From Bacteroidota bacterium (lineage in GTDB: Bacteria; Bacteroidota; Bacteroidia; Bacteroidales; UBA7960), in contig RECE01000182.1 in assembly GCA_007694165.1 (NCBI GenBank), positions 1-34,499 on the forward strand: a DNA stretch of 34,499 nt, given 5' to 3'. The position numbers were made by a program, and so were the translations under genes. Below, piece after piece: positions 17,161 to 26,085 of this stretch. The first letter of the stretch is position 1. Every line of letters starts with the position of its first letter. The notes under the pieces were generated by a model. That model worked only from the letters and a program-made list of their open reading frames with translations. It ran no database searches and was not told where the DNA came from.

Positions 17161-17242
17161 GCGGATGTGGCGTAATTGGTAGCCGCGCCAGACTTAGGAT
17201 CTGGTGCCGAGAGGCGTGGGGGTTCGAGTCCCTTCATCCGCA
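17161..17242 (+). tRNA. tRNA-Leu (anticodon UAG)
   Basis: The acceptor stem pairs GCGGATG (17161-17167) with CATCCGC (17235-17241), with A as discriminator. The anticodon stem CCAGA/TCTGG encloses loop CTTAGGA, giving anticodon TAG, which reads CUN leucine codons. The long class II variable arm (GCCGAGAGGC) and the T loop GGTTCGAGTCC are present. CCA is not encoded. All class II features support leucine. Confidence 0.96.
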
Positions 17243-17263
17243 CAAAATTACAGTATGAAATAT

Positions 17264-17310
17264 TACCCCGTAAGATAAAATCAGTATTACAATCTAACGG
17301 GGTATTTTTT
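17264..17310 (+). terminator. Terminator after tRNA-Leu
   Basis: TACCCCGTAAGAT (17264-17276) pairs with ATCTAACGGGGTA (17292-17304) with a single A-A mismatch, followed by six T. It ends the tRNA transcript and insulates tig. Confidence 0.85.
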
Positions 17311-17356
17311 ATTGGTTTTTTGTTAGTTAATTATTTAGTAATCAGTTAAGTATTGT

Positions 17357-17387
17357 GTCTGCATGGTTTTATATCGGTGCAGACCAT
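17357..17387 (+). promoter_or_regulatory. Overlapping inverted repeats in the tig leader
   Basis: GTCTGCA (17357-17363) pairs with TGCAGAC (17378-17384). Alternatively ATGGT (17363-17367) pairs with ACCAT (17383-17387). The two pairings share bases and exclude each other. They end 19 bp before the tig ATG. They may act on DNA as a binding site or in RNA as a switchable leader; only the repeats themselves are seen. Confidence 0.4.
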
Positions 17388-17406
17388 TGCATAAAAAAAA
17401 TGGTGT

Positions 17407-18789
17407 ATGAATATCGTTCAGGAGAAAAAAAGCGAACTTACAGAAAATTTGAAAATTCAGTTAACGGCTGATGACTATCAGGAGAAAGTTGACAAGGCAT
17501 TGAAAGATATGCAGAGAAAAGCGCAAATGCCAGGATTCAGACCCGGGAAAGTACCTTTTGGTATGATTAAGAAAATGTATGGCAAAAGCGTACTCGTTGA
17601 AGAGGTTAACAAAGTCCTTGTTGATGCCTTATATGAATACATTAAAGAAAAAGAAATCAATATATTAGGAAACCCACTGCCTGACAATGAGAAAACCAGG
17701 GAAATTGACTGGGACAATCAAACTGAATATGAGTTTGTTTACGAAATTGCAATTGCACCCGAAATAAACCTTGAACTCTCGGAAGAAATAGCAGTTGATT
17801 ACCATAAAATAAAAATCCAGGATAAAACGGTTGATGAAACCATCAGCGATATCCGCAAAAGATACGGGAGTATGTCCAGCCCGGAAATCTCAGAAAGCGA
17901 TGACGTTTTGTTTGGCGAGTTTGCTGAACTGGATGGTGATGGAAACATTATTGAGGAGGGGCTAAAAAACAAATCCAATCTTTATATTCAGTACATTAAA
18001 GATGAAGAGACCAAAGCTTCTCTTATTGGATTGAAAAAGGATGACACTGTAGATATTGATCTTGTTAAATCTGTAGAAAATGATGCTGAGATGGCCGGCA
18101 TGCTGGGTGTGAAAAAGGAAGAGTTGGAGCAGTATGGCAAAAATTTTCGTTTTACTGTTGAAAGAATCTCCAGAATGCAGCCATCCGAATTGAATGAAGA
18201 ACTCTATAAAAAGGTTGCACCTGATGCAGAGCTCAAGGACGAAGAAGCATTCAGGGGTTTTATTGCCGAGCAGCTTCAGAAGCAATACCAGGCGGATGTA
18301 GACAAAAACTTCAAAAATGAAGCGATAAAAACTTTGCTGGCAAAAGCCAACCTCACTTTGCCTGAAGATTTTCTCAAAAGATGGCTTATTGAATCCAACA
18401 GAGACAATAAAGAAATCACCCCTGAACAAGTTGAAAACGAATTTGTTTCATTTGCAGATTCTTTTAAATGGCAATTAATTGAGAACCATTTGATTAAAAA
18501 GCATGAGATTGAGGTACAGCATGAAGAGGTTTCTGACTACCTGAAAAATTACATGCGTCTGCAACTCAGACAATACGGCCAAATGGATCCTGAAGAAGAG
18601 GTGCTCAATGATTTTGTGAAAAGAATCGCTTCCAACCAGGAAGAACTGAAAAAAGTCTATGATCAGCTTTTTGAGGTAAAAGTTCTCGAACTTCTTAAAA
18701 GCAAACTTAACCTGAATGAAAAGGAAGTTACCTTTGATGAGTTTGTCAACGAAATGACAGAGAAATACAAAAACAAAACCCAAGCGTAA
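17407..18789 (+). CDS. tig: Trigger factor, ribosome-associated chaperone
   Basis: 460 residues. The N-terminal ribosome-binding domain carries the signature GFRPGKVP at 43-50, which docks near the nascent-chain exit on L23. An FKBP-like middle domain follows (about 150-250), recognisable from DVLFGEFAELDGDG and IGLKKDDTVDIDL but divergent from classic prolyl isomerases, so isomerase activity is uncertain. The SELNEELYKKV stretch starts the helical chaperone arms that form the C-terminal half. It binds emerging polypeptides on the ribosome and aids folding. The gene is only 12 bp before clpP, an arrangement found in many bacteria that links folding to degradation. Confidence 0.95.
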   Translation: MNIVQEKKSELTENLKIQLTADDYQEKVDKALKDMQRKAQMPGFRPGKVPFGMIKKMYGKSVLVEEVNKVLVDALYEYIKEKEINILGNPLPDNEKTREIDWDNQTEYEFVYEIAIAPEINLELSEEIAVDYHKIKIQDKTVDETISDIRKRYGSMSSPEISESDDVLFGEFAELDGDGNIIEEGLKNKSNLYIQYIKDEETKASLIGLKKDDTVDIDLVKSVENDAEMAGMLGVKKEELEQYGKNFRFTVERISRMQPSELNEELYKKVAPDAELKDEEAFRGFIAEQLQKQYQADVDKNFKNEAIKTLLAKANLTLPEDFLKRWLIESNRDNKEITPEQVENEFVSFADSFKWQLIENHLIKKHEIEVQHEEVSDYLKNYMRLQLRQYGQMDPEEEVLNDFVKRIASNQEELKKVYDQLFEVKVLELLKSKLNLNEKEVTFDEFVNEMTEKYKNKTQA

Positions 18790-18801
18790 AAAAACAACTT
18801 T

Positions 18802-19485
18802 ATGATTCCAAAAAACGAGTTTAACAAATATGCCACAAGGCATTTGGGTATCAGCAGTACTACCCTGCACAACTATACCTCGGTGTATGGAAACTACATA
18901 AGCCCCACCATTATTGAAGAGCGACAACTCAATGTGGCCACTATGGATGTATTCAGCCGTCTGATGATGGATCGGATTATTTTTCTTGGTGTGCCGGTAA
19001 ATGATTATGTTGCCAATATTATCCAGGCGCAGCTGCTGTTTCTTGAATCAGTAGATTCAAAAAAAGACATCCAGATTTATCTCAATACCCCAGGTGGTTC
19101 TGTTTATGCCGGACTGGGAATATACGATACCATGCAGTACATTGCTCCTGATGTTGCAACCATTTGTACAGGTATTGCCGCTTCCATGGGTGCTGTATTG
19201 CTTTGCGCCGGTAAGGAAGGAAAAAGAACGGCTCTGAAGCATTCACGCGTTCTGATTCACCAGCCAATGGGAGGTGCCCAGGGACAGGCAAGTGACATCG
19301 AAATTACTGCCCGCGAAATTCTGAAGCTCAAGCAAGAGCTTTATGAAATTATTGCAAAGCATTCCAAACAAGATTACGACAAAATCTATAAAGACTCAGA
19401 CCGGGATTACTGGATGACTGCAGAGGAAGCCCTTGAATACGGTATGATTGATGAAGTTCTTTCTGCTTCAAAGAAAAGTGTTTAA
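18802..19485 (+). CDS. clpP: ATP-dependent Clp protease, proteolytic subunit
   Basis: 227 residues. The serine protease triad can be placed at Ser128 (GIAASMGAV), His153 (LIHQPMGG) and Asp202 (DRDYWM). The protein forms the tetradecameric chamber that degrades unfolded substrates fed by ClpX or ClpA. An N-terminal segment of about 30 residues precedes the conserved core and may be a processed propeptide. It starts 12 bp after tig and is followed, after 163 bp, by clpX. The assignment is firm. Confidence 0.97.
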   Translation: MIPKNEFNKYATRHLGISSTTLHNYTSVYGNYISPTIIEERQLNVATMDVFSRLMMDRIIFLGVPVNDYVANIIQAQLLFLESVDSKKDIQIYLNTPGGSVYAGLGIYDTMQYIAPDVATICTGIAASMGAVLLCAGKEGKRTALKHSRVLIHQPMGGAQGQASDIEITAREILKLKQELYEIIAKHSKQDYDKIYKDSDRDYWMTAEEALEYGMIDEVLSASKKSV

Positions 19486-19537
19486 TTACCTCAATCTGAA
19501 TTTTGTTTACCATTGAGGCTTTAAGCTAAAAAATATT

Positions 19538-19602
19538 TTGTCGTTGAGCTTGCAGAATTTGCCCGGGAAATCCTTAAGCTAGTTCGACCAGCTCAATGAC
19601 AA
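19538..19602. repeat. REP-like hairpin between clpP and clpX
   Basis: TTGTCGTTGAGCT (19538-19550) pairs with AGCTCAATGACAA (19590-19602), thirteen positions with one G-T. The 39-base loop holds CCCGGG. The arm sequence GAGCT...TTCGAC.AGCTCAATGAC resembles short palindromic repeats scattered through some Bacteroidota genomes, as I recall them. It has no T-run and so is not a standard terminator. Confidence 0.55.
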
Positions 19603-19648
19603 TTTTCAGATTTTTAATTTGTAAGCCTTTTTATTAGAATTTTTTAAT

Positions 19649-20911
19649 ATGTCAAAAGACACAAGAAAATGCTCTTTTTGCGGACGTGAAGGTAAAAGCG
19701 TTGATATGCTTATATCTGGCATCAATGCACACATCTGTAATCGCTGTGTTGATCAGGCTCAGCTTATCGTTGCTGAAGAGCAAAAATTGAAAAAGAAGGA
19801 AACGATTCCTTCTTTTAAACTGCTTAAACCTGCAGAGATCAAATCTCACCTCGACCAATACGTAATTGGCCAGGATGAAGCCAAAAAGGTGCTTTCAGTT
19901 GCTGTGTACAATCATTACAAAAGAATAGGAAAGTCTTTGACTTCTCCGGTAGCGGGGCTGAATGCATCCCCCAAAGAGGATGAGGTAGAAATAGAAAAGT
20001 CAAACATTGTTTTGGTGGGTGAAACGGGAACCGGTAAAACTTTACTGGCTCGTACCATTGCCAAAATGTTGCAGGTACCTTTTTGTATTGCAGATGCTAC
20101 TGTGCTCACAGAGGCGGGTTATGTCGGTGAAGATGTAGAGAGTATCCTTTCCAGGTTGTTGCAGGTAGCAGACTATGATGTGGCAGCTGCCGAAAGAGGG
20201 ATTGTTTTTATTGATGAGGTAGACAAAATTGCCCGCAAAAGTGACAACCCCTCTATTACCCGGGATGTATCAGGTGAAGGGGTGCAGCAGGCATTGCTTA
20301 AGATTCTGGAAGGTTCTGTGGTAAGTGTACCACCCCAGGGAGGAAGAAAGCATCCTGAGCAAAAAATGGTACAGATAAACACCCAGAACATTCTTTTTAT
20401 CTGCGGAGGGGCTTTCGATGGAATTGAAAAACGTATTTCATCACGCTTGCAGACCAATGCAATAGGATACAGTGTAAGCAAAGAACAAAAAGCTCTTGAT
20501 AAGGATAATATGCTGCAATATATTGCTCCACAGGACCTGAAAAGCTTTGGTTTAATTCCGGAGCTTGTTGGCCGTATGCCTGTATTGTCGTACCTGAATC
20601 CTCTTGATAGCGATGCTTTAAGACGTATACTTACCGAGCCCAGAAATGCGCTAATCAAACAATATACTAAACTGTTTGAGCTGGATGAAATAAAGCTGAA
20701 GATTGATGAAGAGGTCTATGATTTAATCGTGGAGAAAGCTGTGGAATTCAGGTTGGGAGCAAGGGGATTGCGTTCAATTTGCGAAATTATCATGCTTGAT
20801 GCCATGTACAATTCACCTTCGGGTAAACCAAATCAACAGGTTCATATTACCATCGATTATGCCCTTAACCAGCTTAATTCCAGCAAACCTGACAGACTCA
20901 GAGTTGCATAA
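19649..20911 (+). CDS. clpX: ATP-dependent Clp protease, ATP-binding unfoldase subunit
   Basis: 420 residues. The N-terminal zinc-binding domain has Cys8, Cys11, Cys30 and Cys33. The AAA+ module shows Walker A GETGTGKT (124-131), pore loop GYVG (157-160), Walker B IVFIDE (185-190), the RKH loop (233-235) and the sensor region with GRMPV. The ClpP-docking loop reads IGY (272-274) where many ClpX have IGF. ClpX unfolds tagged proteins and threads them into ClpP. Its gene lies 163 bp behind clpP with a REP-like hairpin between, so expression may be partly uncoupled from tig-clpP. Confidence 0.97.
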   Translation: MSKDTRKCSFCGREGKSVDMLISGINAHICNRCVDQAQLIVAEEQKLKKKETIPSFKLLKPAEIKSHLDQYVIGQDEAKKVLSVAVYNHYKRIGKSLTSPVAGLNASPKEDEVEIEKSNIVLVGETGTGKTLLARTIAKMLQVPFCIADATVLTEAGYVGEDVESILSRLLQVADYDVAAAERGIVFIDEVDKIARKSDNPSITRDVSGEGVQQALLKILEGSVVSVPPQGGRKHPEQKMVQINTQNILFICGGAFDGIEKRISSRLQTNAIGYSVSKEQKALDKDNMLQYIAPQDLKSFGLIPELVGRMPVLSYLNPLDSDALRRILTEPRNALIKQYTKLFELDEIKLKIDEEVYDLIVEKAVEFRLGARGLRSICEIIMLDAMYNSPSGKPNQQVHITIDYALNQLNSSKPDRLRVA

Positions 20912-20946
20912 ATCATTTGGAATTTCAACAAAATATTTGTAATTTG

Positions 20947-20974
20947 AGCACCTGTTTGGCAGGTGCTTTTTTTT
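20947..20974 (+). terminator. Terminator after clpX
   Basis: GCACCTG (20948-20954) pairs with CAGGTGC (20960-20966), with an extra A-T pair outside, followed by a run of eight T. It ends the tig-clpP-clpX block. Confidence 0.9.
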
Positions 20975-21045
20975 GGCATATTATTTGAATATATTATTCA
21001 GTTAAAGATCTGAAAGATCTGCTATTGACACTTTATTGATTAGTC

Positions 21046-21645
21046 ATGTACAGCCGTTATAAAAAATATTTTCTCCTTCTTCTTCTCAATGCATGCCTCC
21101 TGCTCCCGCAGGCAGTAAGCCAGGAAAATCCCGGACATACCCATCGTGCAACAATTCATAATGGCGATACCATACCTTACATTGAACTTCCTACCATTCG
21201 CTTTTATGCCCCGAGGGTTTTTGCCAACCGTTTTGAAGAGGCAAGATATCTGAGGTTGGTACGAAATGTAAAACGTGCTTATCCCTATGCCCGCCTTGCC
21301 GGAATAAAGTTTGAAGAATACAATGAAATGCTTTCGAAGATAGATTCGGATAGCGAAAGAAGAAGAAAAGCCAAAGAAATTGAACAGCAAATAAAAGATG
21401 AGTTTGAAGGGGAACTCAGAAAATTGACCATCTCACAAGGGCATATTCTGATAAAACTTATCGACAGGCAAACCCAACATACCTCTTACGAGGTTCTGAA
21501 AGATTTCAGGGGTAGTTTTACTGCTGTTTTCTGGCAGTCTTTTGGCAGGATATTTGGCTATAATCTAAAAACGGAATACGACCCTTATGGTGAAGATAAA
21601 CTCATAGAGGAGATAGTCCAGATGATTGAACATGGTGCCATTTGA
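21046..21645 (+). CDS. DUF4294 family exported protein
   Basis: 199 residues. A signal peptide is clear (FLLLLLNACLLLPQAVSQ). The mature part has the family's usual pattern as I recall it: a short beta region ending in GDTIPYIELPTI, a basic helical region with RYLRLVRNVKRAYPYARLA, a charged helix (ERRRKAKEIEQQIKDEFEGE), and a C-terminal stretch containing GHILIKLIDRQTQHTSYEV and FWQSFGRIFG. The family is nearly confined to Bacteroidota and has no established function. It ends 27 bp from the convergent sugar transferase gene and no strong terminator is seen there. Confidence 0.8.
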   Translation: MYSRYKKYFLLLLLNACLLLPQAVSQENPGHTHRATIHNGDTIPYIELPTIRFYAPRVFANRFEEARYLRLVRNVKRAYPYARLAGIKFEEYNEMLSKIDSDSERRRKAKEIEQQIKDEFEGELRKLTISQGHILIKLIDRQTQHTSYEVLKDFRGSFTAVFWQSFGRIFGYNLKTEYDPYGEDKLIEEIVQMIEHGAI

Positions 21646-21672
21646 TCAAACCTGAAGAATCCTCATAACCCT

Positions 21673-23097
21673 TTATTTCCCTCTTCCCTGCACAATAATA
21701 AGCACTGTGTGAATGAGTATCTTAAAGTCAACTGCCAGCGACATGTTTTCGAGATAAAGCAAATCGTACTTTAATCTTTCGATCATCTCCGGCACGTTTT
21801 CAGCATATCCATATTTAACCTGACCCCATGAGGTTATGCCGGGCTTAATTTTTTGCAGTAGCTTATAGTGAGGTGCTTTTTGTACTATCAGATCAATGTA
21901 ATACTGCCTTTCGGGCCTGGGGCCCACAAGCGACATGTTTCCTATAAGCACATTGTAAAACTGAGGTATCTCATCCAGTCTTACCTTGCGCATGAAGCTG
22001 CCAAAAGGGGTAATACGCGGGTCATCCTGGCAGCTTAATTGAGGTCCGTTTTTTTCCGCATCTACATACATTGACCGGAATTTATGCATCAAAAAAGGTT
22101 TCCCGTTAATGCCAATGCGTTCGTGCGAATAAAATACAGGACCTGAAGAGGAAAGTTTTACTCCGATAGCTGTGGCAAGGTATACAGGTGACAGCAGAAT
22201 GAGTGCAAAAACCGATACACCTACATCCAAAACACGTTTAAAATACAATTGCCATGTGGGCATCAGGCCCTGTTGAATCTGAATTAGCGGGGCGTCGAAA
22301 ATGGAAGTCATTTTGACGGATCCCAGTAAAATATCGTGCATCTCCGGTATGATTTTAATGATAACGTTGGTTTGATACAATTCGGCAAGGATAATCCCAA
22401 TATTTTTATGTTCCCTGGCTTCAAGGGCTATAATTACATCTTCAACCTGATGCTGTTCAATGACAGACTTTAAGTCTTTAAACCAGCCCAGCCGTGGCAG
22501 ATGATTCTGCATCAGGTAATTGTCATACAAGTTTACATTTACAAACCCAACAAACTTGTTCCCCGACGACTTCTTCTGGGACTCCAGTTCATGGTAAATG
22601 TTGTAAGCCTTTTTCTGGCTTCCTACAATGATGGTATTAAAACCGATAATCCTGTTATGGATTCGATGGGTTGTTATAGAGGAGAGAATAAAACGGAAGA
22701 TGGAGGTAAAAGAAAGGTGAAGCAAAAACAACACTGCAAAAGACCTGTAATATTCGGCGTTTGTTTTTACTTCGTCACCAAGCAAAACAACAAAAAAGAT
22801 AATCAGTACTCCTATAAATGTTATAAACAGGGTTTGGCCAAACTCGCTGAGCCTTGATCGCCTTAACACATTTTTGTAGCTGCCGCTTAAGGCATAAAGC
22901 ATAAGCCAAAAGGCCGGAATGATTATAATGCCCAATAAAAGATTTTCATCAATGAATATCTCATTGGTGACATTACTAAACCTCCCATTGTGACTGTTTT
23001 GCCTGTATGCGATAAATAGGAACCAGGAAAAAAAAGCTGAAAAAAAGTCGGCTATAAGATATTTAAACACCTGCAGTTTTTGTAATTTTTCATTCAC
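21673..23097 (-). CDS. Polyprenyl-phosphate glycosyl-1-phosphate transferase (WcaJ/WbaP-like)
   Basis: 474 residues. The N-terminal half has about four membrane helices (one contains LLGIIIIPAFWLMLYALSG) and a Rossmann-like nucleotide-binding region (about 145-260). The C-terminal half is the bacterial sugar transferase domain: KRVLDVGVSVFALILLSP, GPVFYSHERIG, FLMHKFRSM, then VRLDEIPQFYNVL and SLVGPRPERQ. The enzyme transfers a sugar 1-phosphate from a nucleotide sugar to undecaprenyl phosphate, starting a repeat unit of exopolysaccharide, capsule or O-antigen. No glycosyltransferase cluster adjoins, so its polysaccharide genes are elsewhere. It is on the same strand as the oxidoreductase gene 412 bp upstream, likely with its own promoter. 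Confidence 0.92.
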   Translation of the reverse strand: MNEKLQKLQVFKYLIADFFSAFFSWFLFIAYRQNSHNGRFSNVTNEIFIDENLLLGIIIIPAFWLMLYALSGSYKNVLRRSRLSEFGQTLFITFIGVLIIFFVVLLGDEVKTNAEYYRSFAVLFLLHLSFTSIFRFILSSITTHRIHNRIIGFNTIIVGSQKKAYNIYHELESQKKSSGNKFVGFVNVNLYDNYLMQNHLPRLGWFKDLKSVIEQHQVEDVIIALEAREHKNIGIILAELYQTNVIIKIIPEMHDILLGSVKMTSIFDAPLIQIQQGLMPTWQLYFKRVLDVGVSVFALILLSPVYLATAIGVKLSSSGPVFYSHERIGINGKPFLMHKFRSMYVDAEKNGPQLSCQDDPRITPFGSFMRKVRLDEIPQFYNVLIGNMSLVGPRPERQYYIDLIVQKAPHYKLLQKIKPGITSWGQVKYGYAENVPEMIERLKYDLLYLENMSLAVDFKILIHTVLIIVQGRGK

Positions 23098-23509
23098 GCC
23101 GTATGGGTTTTGTATGTAATCTCTTTGATTTTAGTTTATTAGCTGGAAACGCACTTTTTGTTACAGGAATCAGGTTGTTAATTTATTGTATAGAAACGAA
23201 GAAAAAATCTTAAAAGTATTCTGAATGTTATTTTTTGAAAAGATTTTTTCCTTTTCTGACGCACTAATTCCGGTTTTTATAGTTCACAGATATTTATACC
23301 CCTACTTTACGATACCTAAAAGTATTGGAAAACAGATGCTGCAAAAGGCAAAAGATTTAAAACAGGCTGAAAGCAAGGTTTGGAGGAACAGGAATAATCT
23401 ATGACTTGAAAAGACCCTGGGATGCAATGAACCCAGAGTCTTTGACCGCCAGCATGTGTCCAAAATGGTAATGGTAAACCGGGTATGCTGCAACCAGAAC
23501 CTGTTAAAT
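23098..23509. other. 412-bp gene-free region
   Basis: No convincing gene. An 87-codon minus-strand frame here overlaps the oxidoreductase C terminus, has no recognisable domain, and is not accepted. The left part should hold the sugar transferase promoter but no clear TAnnTTTG element was found on the minus strand. The right part holds the hairpin listed separately. Confidence 0.5.
23410..23443 (-). terminator. Probable terminator after the Gfo/Idh/MocA gene
   Basis: AAAGACCCTGGG (23410-23421) pairs with CCCAGAGTCTTT (23432-23443) with one mismatch and a 10-base loop. On the minus strand the stem ends in TCTTTTC, a modest T-run. It lies 66 bp after the oxidoreductase stop. Confidence 0.6.
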
Positions 23510-24478
23510 TCAGGAATTGATTTTCTCCATAATCCTATATGCCAGGTCCAGTGAATGGTATCCATCTTCTATGGTTACCAGGGGGTCGGTGTCGTTGACA
23601 ATAGACTCATAAAATGTTTCAAGTTCCGTCTTGATGGCATTGATGGGCTGGATGACAGGTTTTTCTACCAAAATCTCTTTTTGTGATTTGTCTTTCCCAA
23701 GGTCCAGTATCATGGAAAATGGTCCCGGGTTTTCAGGTGCATCCTTTATGCGAATGATTTCCGATTCTTTTTTGAGAAAGTCAATGGCAATGTAGCTGTC
23801 TTTTTGAAAAAAACGGCATTTACGCATATTCTTCATTGAAATTCTGCTGGCAGTAAGATTGGCTACACAGCCATTGTTGAATTCTATACGTGCATTGGCA
23901 ATATCCGGAGTGTCAGAAACAACAGCTACACCACTGGCATGAATTCTTTTTACCGGTGATTTGATAACGCTTAATACAATATCTATATCATGAATCATAA
24001 GGTCAAGAATTACCGGTACATCTGTTCCCCGGGGGTTGAACAAAGCCAACCGATGTGCTTCTACAAACATTGGGTTGTCAAGATGTTGCATGGTGGCAAG
24101 AAAAGCAGGGTTAAACCTCTCTACATGCCCCACCTGAACCTTTACATTTGCCTCCTTGGCAAGGTTAATCAGCACTCTTGCTTCTTCTGTTGTGGTAGTC
24201 AGGGGTTTTTCAATAAAAACATGTTTGAATTTTTTTAATGCCGATGAGGCGCATTCAAAATGAGAAACTGTGGGGGTTACAATATCTATTATGTCGCAGG
24301 CATCAATCAATAGTTCAGCTGTTGAAAACTTTTTTATCCCAAAAGTTTTCTCAACTTCGTTTGCATTGGCTTGATCAGGGTCGTAAAAACCTACCAGTTC
24401 AAACTTATCGGATTCCATGATACATTTGATATGAATTTTTCCCAGGTGCCCGGCACCAAGTACGCCTATCTTGTTCAC
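23510..24478 (-). CDS. Gfo/Idh/MocA family NAD(P)-dependent sugar oxidoreductase
   Basis: 322 residues. The N-terminal Rossmann fold shows the glycine-rich GVLGAGHLGKIH (residues 5-16). The family's EKP motif (FIEKPLT, Glu90-Lys91-Pro92) contributes the catalytic lysine and cofactor contacts. The second-domain catalytic segment reads DLMIHDIDIV, with His163 and Asp166 in the usual positions. The C-terminal alpha/beta domain binds the substrate. Such enzymes oxidise or reduce a hydroxyl of a sugar, inositol or UDP-sugar; the HDID and GHVERFNP patterns resemble members near UDP-GlcNAc 3-dehydrogenases, so a role in lipid A or surface sugar synthesis is possible. The exact substrate cannot be read from sequence. 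Confidence 0.88.
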   Translation of the reverse strand: MNKIGVLGAGHLGKIHIKCIMESDKFELVGFYDPDQANANEVEKTFGIKKFSTAELLIDACDIIDIVTPTVSHFECASSALKKFKHVFIEKPLTTTTEEARVLINLAKEANVKVQVGHVERFNPAFLATMQHLDNPMFVEAHRLALFNPRGTDVPVILDLMIHDIDIVLSVIKSPVKRIHASGVAVVSDTPDIANARIEFNNGCVANLTASRISMKNMRKCRFFQKDSYIAIDFLKKESEIIRIKDAPENPGPFSMILDLGKDKSQKEILVEKPVIQPINAIKTELETFYESIVNDTDPLVTIEDGYHSLDLAYRIMEKINS

Positions 24479-24760
24479 TTTTTATTATGTTTTAATTAAT
24501 TAATAATTAAATTTGCCTTTTATTCTGTGTTTTCAGGTATTATCAACTTTTGCCGGTTGTTCTAAAGGACTGACAAAATACGTTTCTTCAGGTATACATA
24601 TCACTTGTCAGAGAGTGTGATGATTAGCCTTAAACAGTGCAAAAGTAAAATTTTTACCCTACCTGAACATAGTTTTTTTGAAAAACAGTAACCAAAGGGA
24701 TATAATCACGTAAATGTAAGAGTCGGTTTATAGCAAGATCCTTACAGCAAAAGAGTAAAA

Positions 24761-25402
24761 ATGTTAGATTCGTACCGGCATAAAGGAATGCGTAGAAAAT
24801 TAGCTGCAAGTATAAAAGAAAAAGGCATATCAGATGAGAAAGTTATTTCGGCCATTGAAAAAATACCGCGTCATTTTTTTCTTGACTCTTCTTTTACCGA
24901 AATTGCTTATCAGGACAAACCTTTTCCTATCGGGCTTGGACAGACCATAAGCCAGCCCTATACGGTAGCGTTTCAAACGGAATTATTAGAAGTAAAAAAA
25001 GATGACAAAGTTCTTGAAATAGGCACCGGTAGCGGATATCAGGCCTGTGTATTGTATGAGATGGGTGCAAAAGTGTTTAGTATCGAACGACATCGGCCCC
25101 TTTTTCAAAAAGCAAAGCATCTCCTTGAGCAAATGGGGTATTTCCCCAAATTTTTTTACGGAGATGGTTATAAGGGATTGCCGGCTTATGCTCCTTTTGA
25201 CAAAATACTTGTTACTGCAGGGGCACCCGAAATTCCTGATGCTCTTTTACAGCAATTGAAAACAGGAGGAATTCTTGTGATACCTCTGGGCTCGGGCGCC
25301 AATCAGGTGATGACCAGAATCAGGAAGCTGTCAGATTCTGATTTTGAAAAAAAAGAGTACGGAAATTTCAGATTTGTGCCTTTGATTGGCAAAAAAGCTT
25401 AA
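24761..25402 (+). CDS. pcm: Protein-L-isoaspartate O-methyltransferase
   Basis: 213 residues. The family signature IGLGQTISQPYTVA lies at about 57-70 and SAM-binding motif I, VLEIGTGSGYQ, at 84-94. The acidic residue after beta-2 is Glu in VFSIERH, and the motif near 123-130 reads GDGYKGLP. The enzyme methylates isoaspartyl residues formed by ageing of proteins, starting their repair. Length is normal. A 282-bp AT-rich gap precedes it, with TAAATTTG at 24508-24515 as a possible distant promoter. The siaB-like gene follows 83 bp later. Confidence 0.94.
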   Translation: MLDSYRHKGMRRKLAASIKEKGISDEKVISAIEKIPRHFFLDSSFTEIAYQDKPFPIGLGQTISQPYTVAFQTELLEVKKDDKVLEIGTGSGYQACVLYEMGAKVFSIERHRPLFQKAKHLLEQMGYFPKFFYGDGYKGLPAYAPFDKILVTAGAPEIPDALLQQLKTGGILVIPLGSGANQVMTRIRKLSDSDFEKKEYGNFRFVPLIGKKA

Positions 25403-25462
25403 ATTTGCTTTTTGAAAGACAAATGTATCTTTTTAAGCTACCGAAGTCAAAATATTAATAGT

Positions 25463-25470
25463 TAACTTTG
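25463..25470 (+). promoter_or_regulatory. Possible promoter -7 of the siaB-siaC operon
   Basis: TAACTTTG is an exact TAnnTTTG match ending 15 bp before the ATG at 25486; no good -33 is seen. A start at the in-frame TTG inside this element (25468) is therefore unlikely, which helps to set the siaB start. Confidence 0.4.
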
Positions 25471-25485
25471 CACAAGTTTAATACA

Positions 25486-26079
25486 ATGAGTTTTACTGAA
25501 AACACAAATGAGGCAATAATGCAGAAAAATATCGAAGAACTACTTCTGTCACCTTTTATTAAAGAAATTGAAGGTGATACAATGATGGCATTTTCAGGAG
25601 TGATGTCTCAGGAAGCTATCGTAGGACTTGGCGAAGTTTTGAGGAGTGAATTACACCATTATCACCCTCTTAATGTTGTAAATAAGATTTTTGCTGTTTA
25701 CATTGAGATGACGCAGAATATCCTGCATTACAGCCAGGATAGATCTGAATCCAACGGTAAAAGTATTGGAAAAGGTAGTGTTTTTATTTTTCGACACAAG
25801 CAGGCTTATAGTTTGGTAACTATTAACCTGGTAAATGAAAAACAACATGACTATTTGCAGAATAAATGCAAACTGGTTAACAGTTTTAACGAGGAAGAAA
25901 TTAAGGGTCACTATCTTAACAGAAGAAAAAGACAGGCAGAGGGCGACAGCAAAGGAGCCGGTCTGGGTTTTATTGATATCATCAGGAGGTCAGGTAATCC
26001 TATTCAATACAAGTTTGATGTATTTGACTCCCAGCTTCATTATTTCTTTTTAAGTTCAAAAATTAACATAGAATACTAG
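25486..26079 (+). CDS. SiaB-family protein kinase (DUF6272)
   Basis: 197 residues from the ATG at 25486. The protein resembles SiaB, a GHKL-fold protein kinase that phosphorylates the small partner protein SiaC. An N-box-like helix is visible at about 74-84 (EMTQNILHYSQ) and a glycine-rich ATP-lid region at about 155-166 (SKGAGLGFIDII). In Pseudomonas the SiaABCD module controls biofilm formation through c-di-GMP, with SiaA the opposing phosphatase. Here the siaC-like gene follows after 6 bp, but no SiaA-type phosphatase or SiaD-type cyclase lies in the window. The kinase role follows from the family; its input is unknown. Confidence 0.85.
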   Translation: MSFTENTNEAIMQKNIEELLLSPFIKEIEGDTMMAFSGVMSQEAIVGLGEVLRSELHHYHPLNVVNKIFAVYIEMTQNILHYSQDRSESNGKSIGKGSVFIFRHKQAYSLVTINLVNEKQHDYLQNKCKLVNSFNEEEIKGHYLNRRKRQAEGDSKGAGLGFIDIIRRSGNPIQYKFDVFDSQLHYFFLSSKINIEY

Positions 26080-26085
26080 CAAATT

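Noticed and set aside
23302-23565. 87-codon minus-strand frame overlapping the end of the oxidoreductase gene
   Set aside because: No domain, no signal peptide of normal form, it overlaps the 3' end of a conserved gene, and a terminator-like hairpin lies within it.
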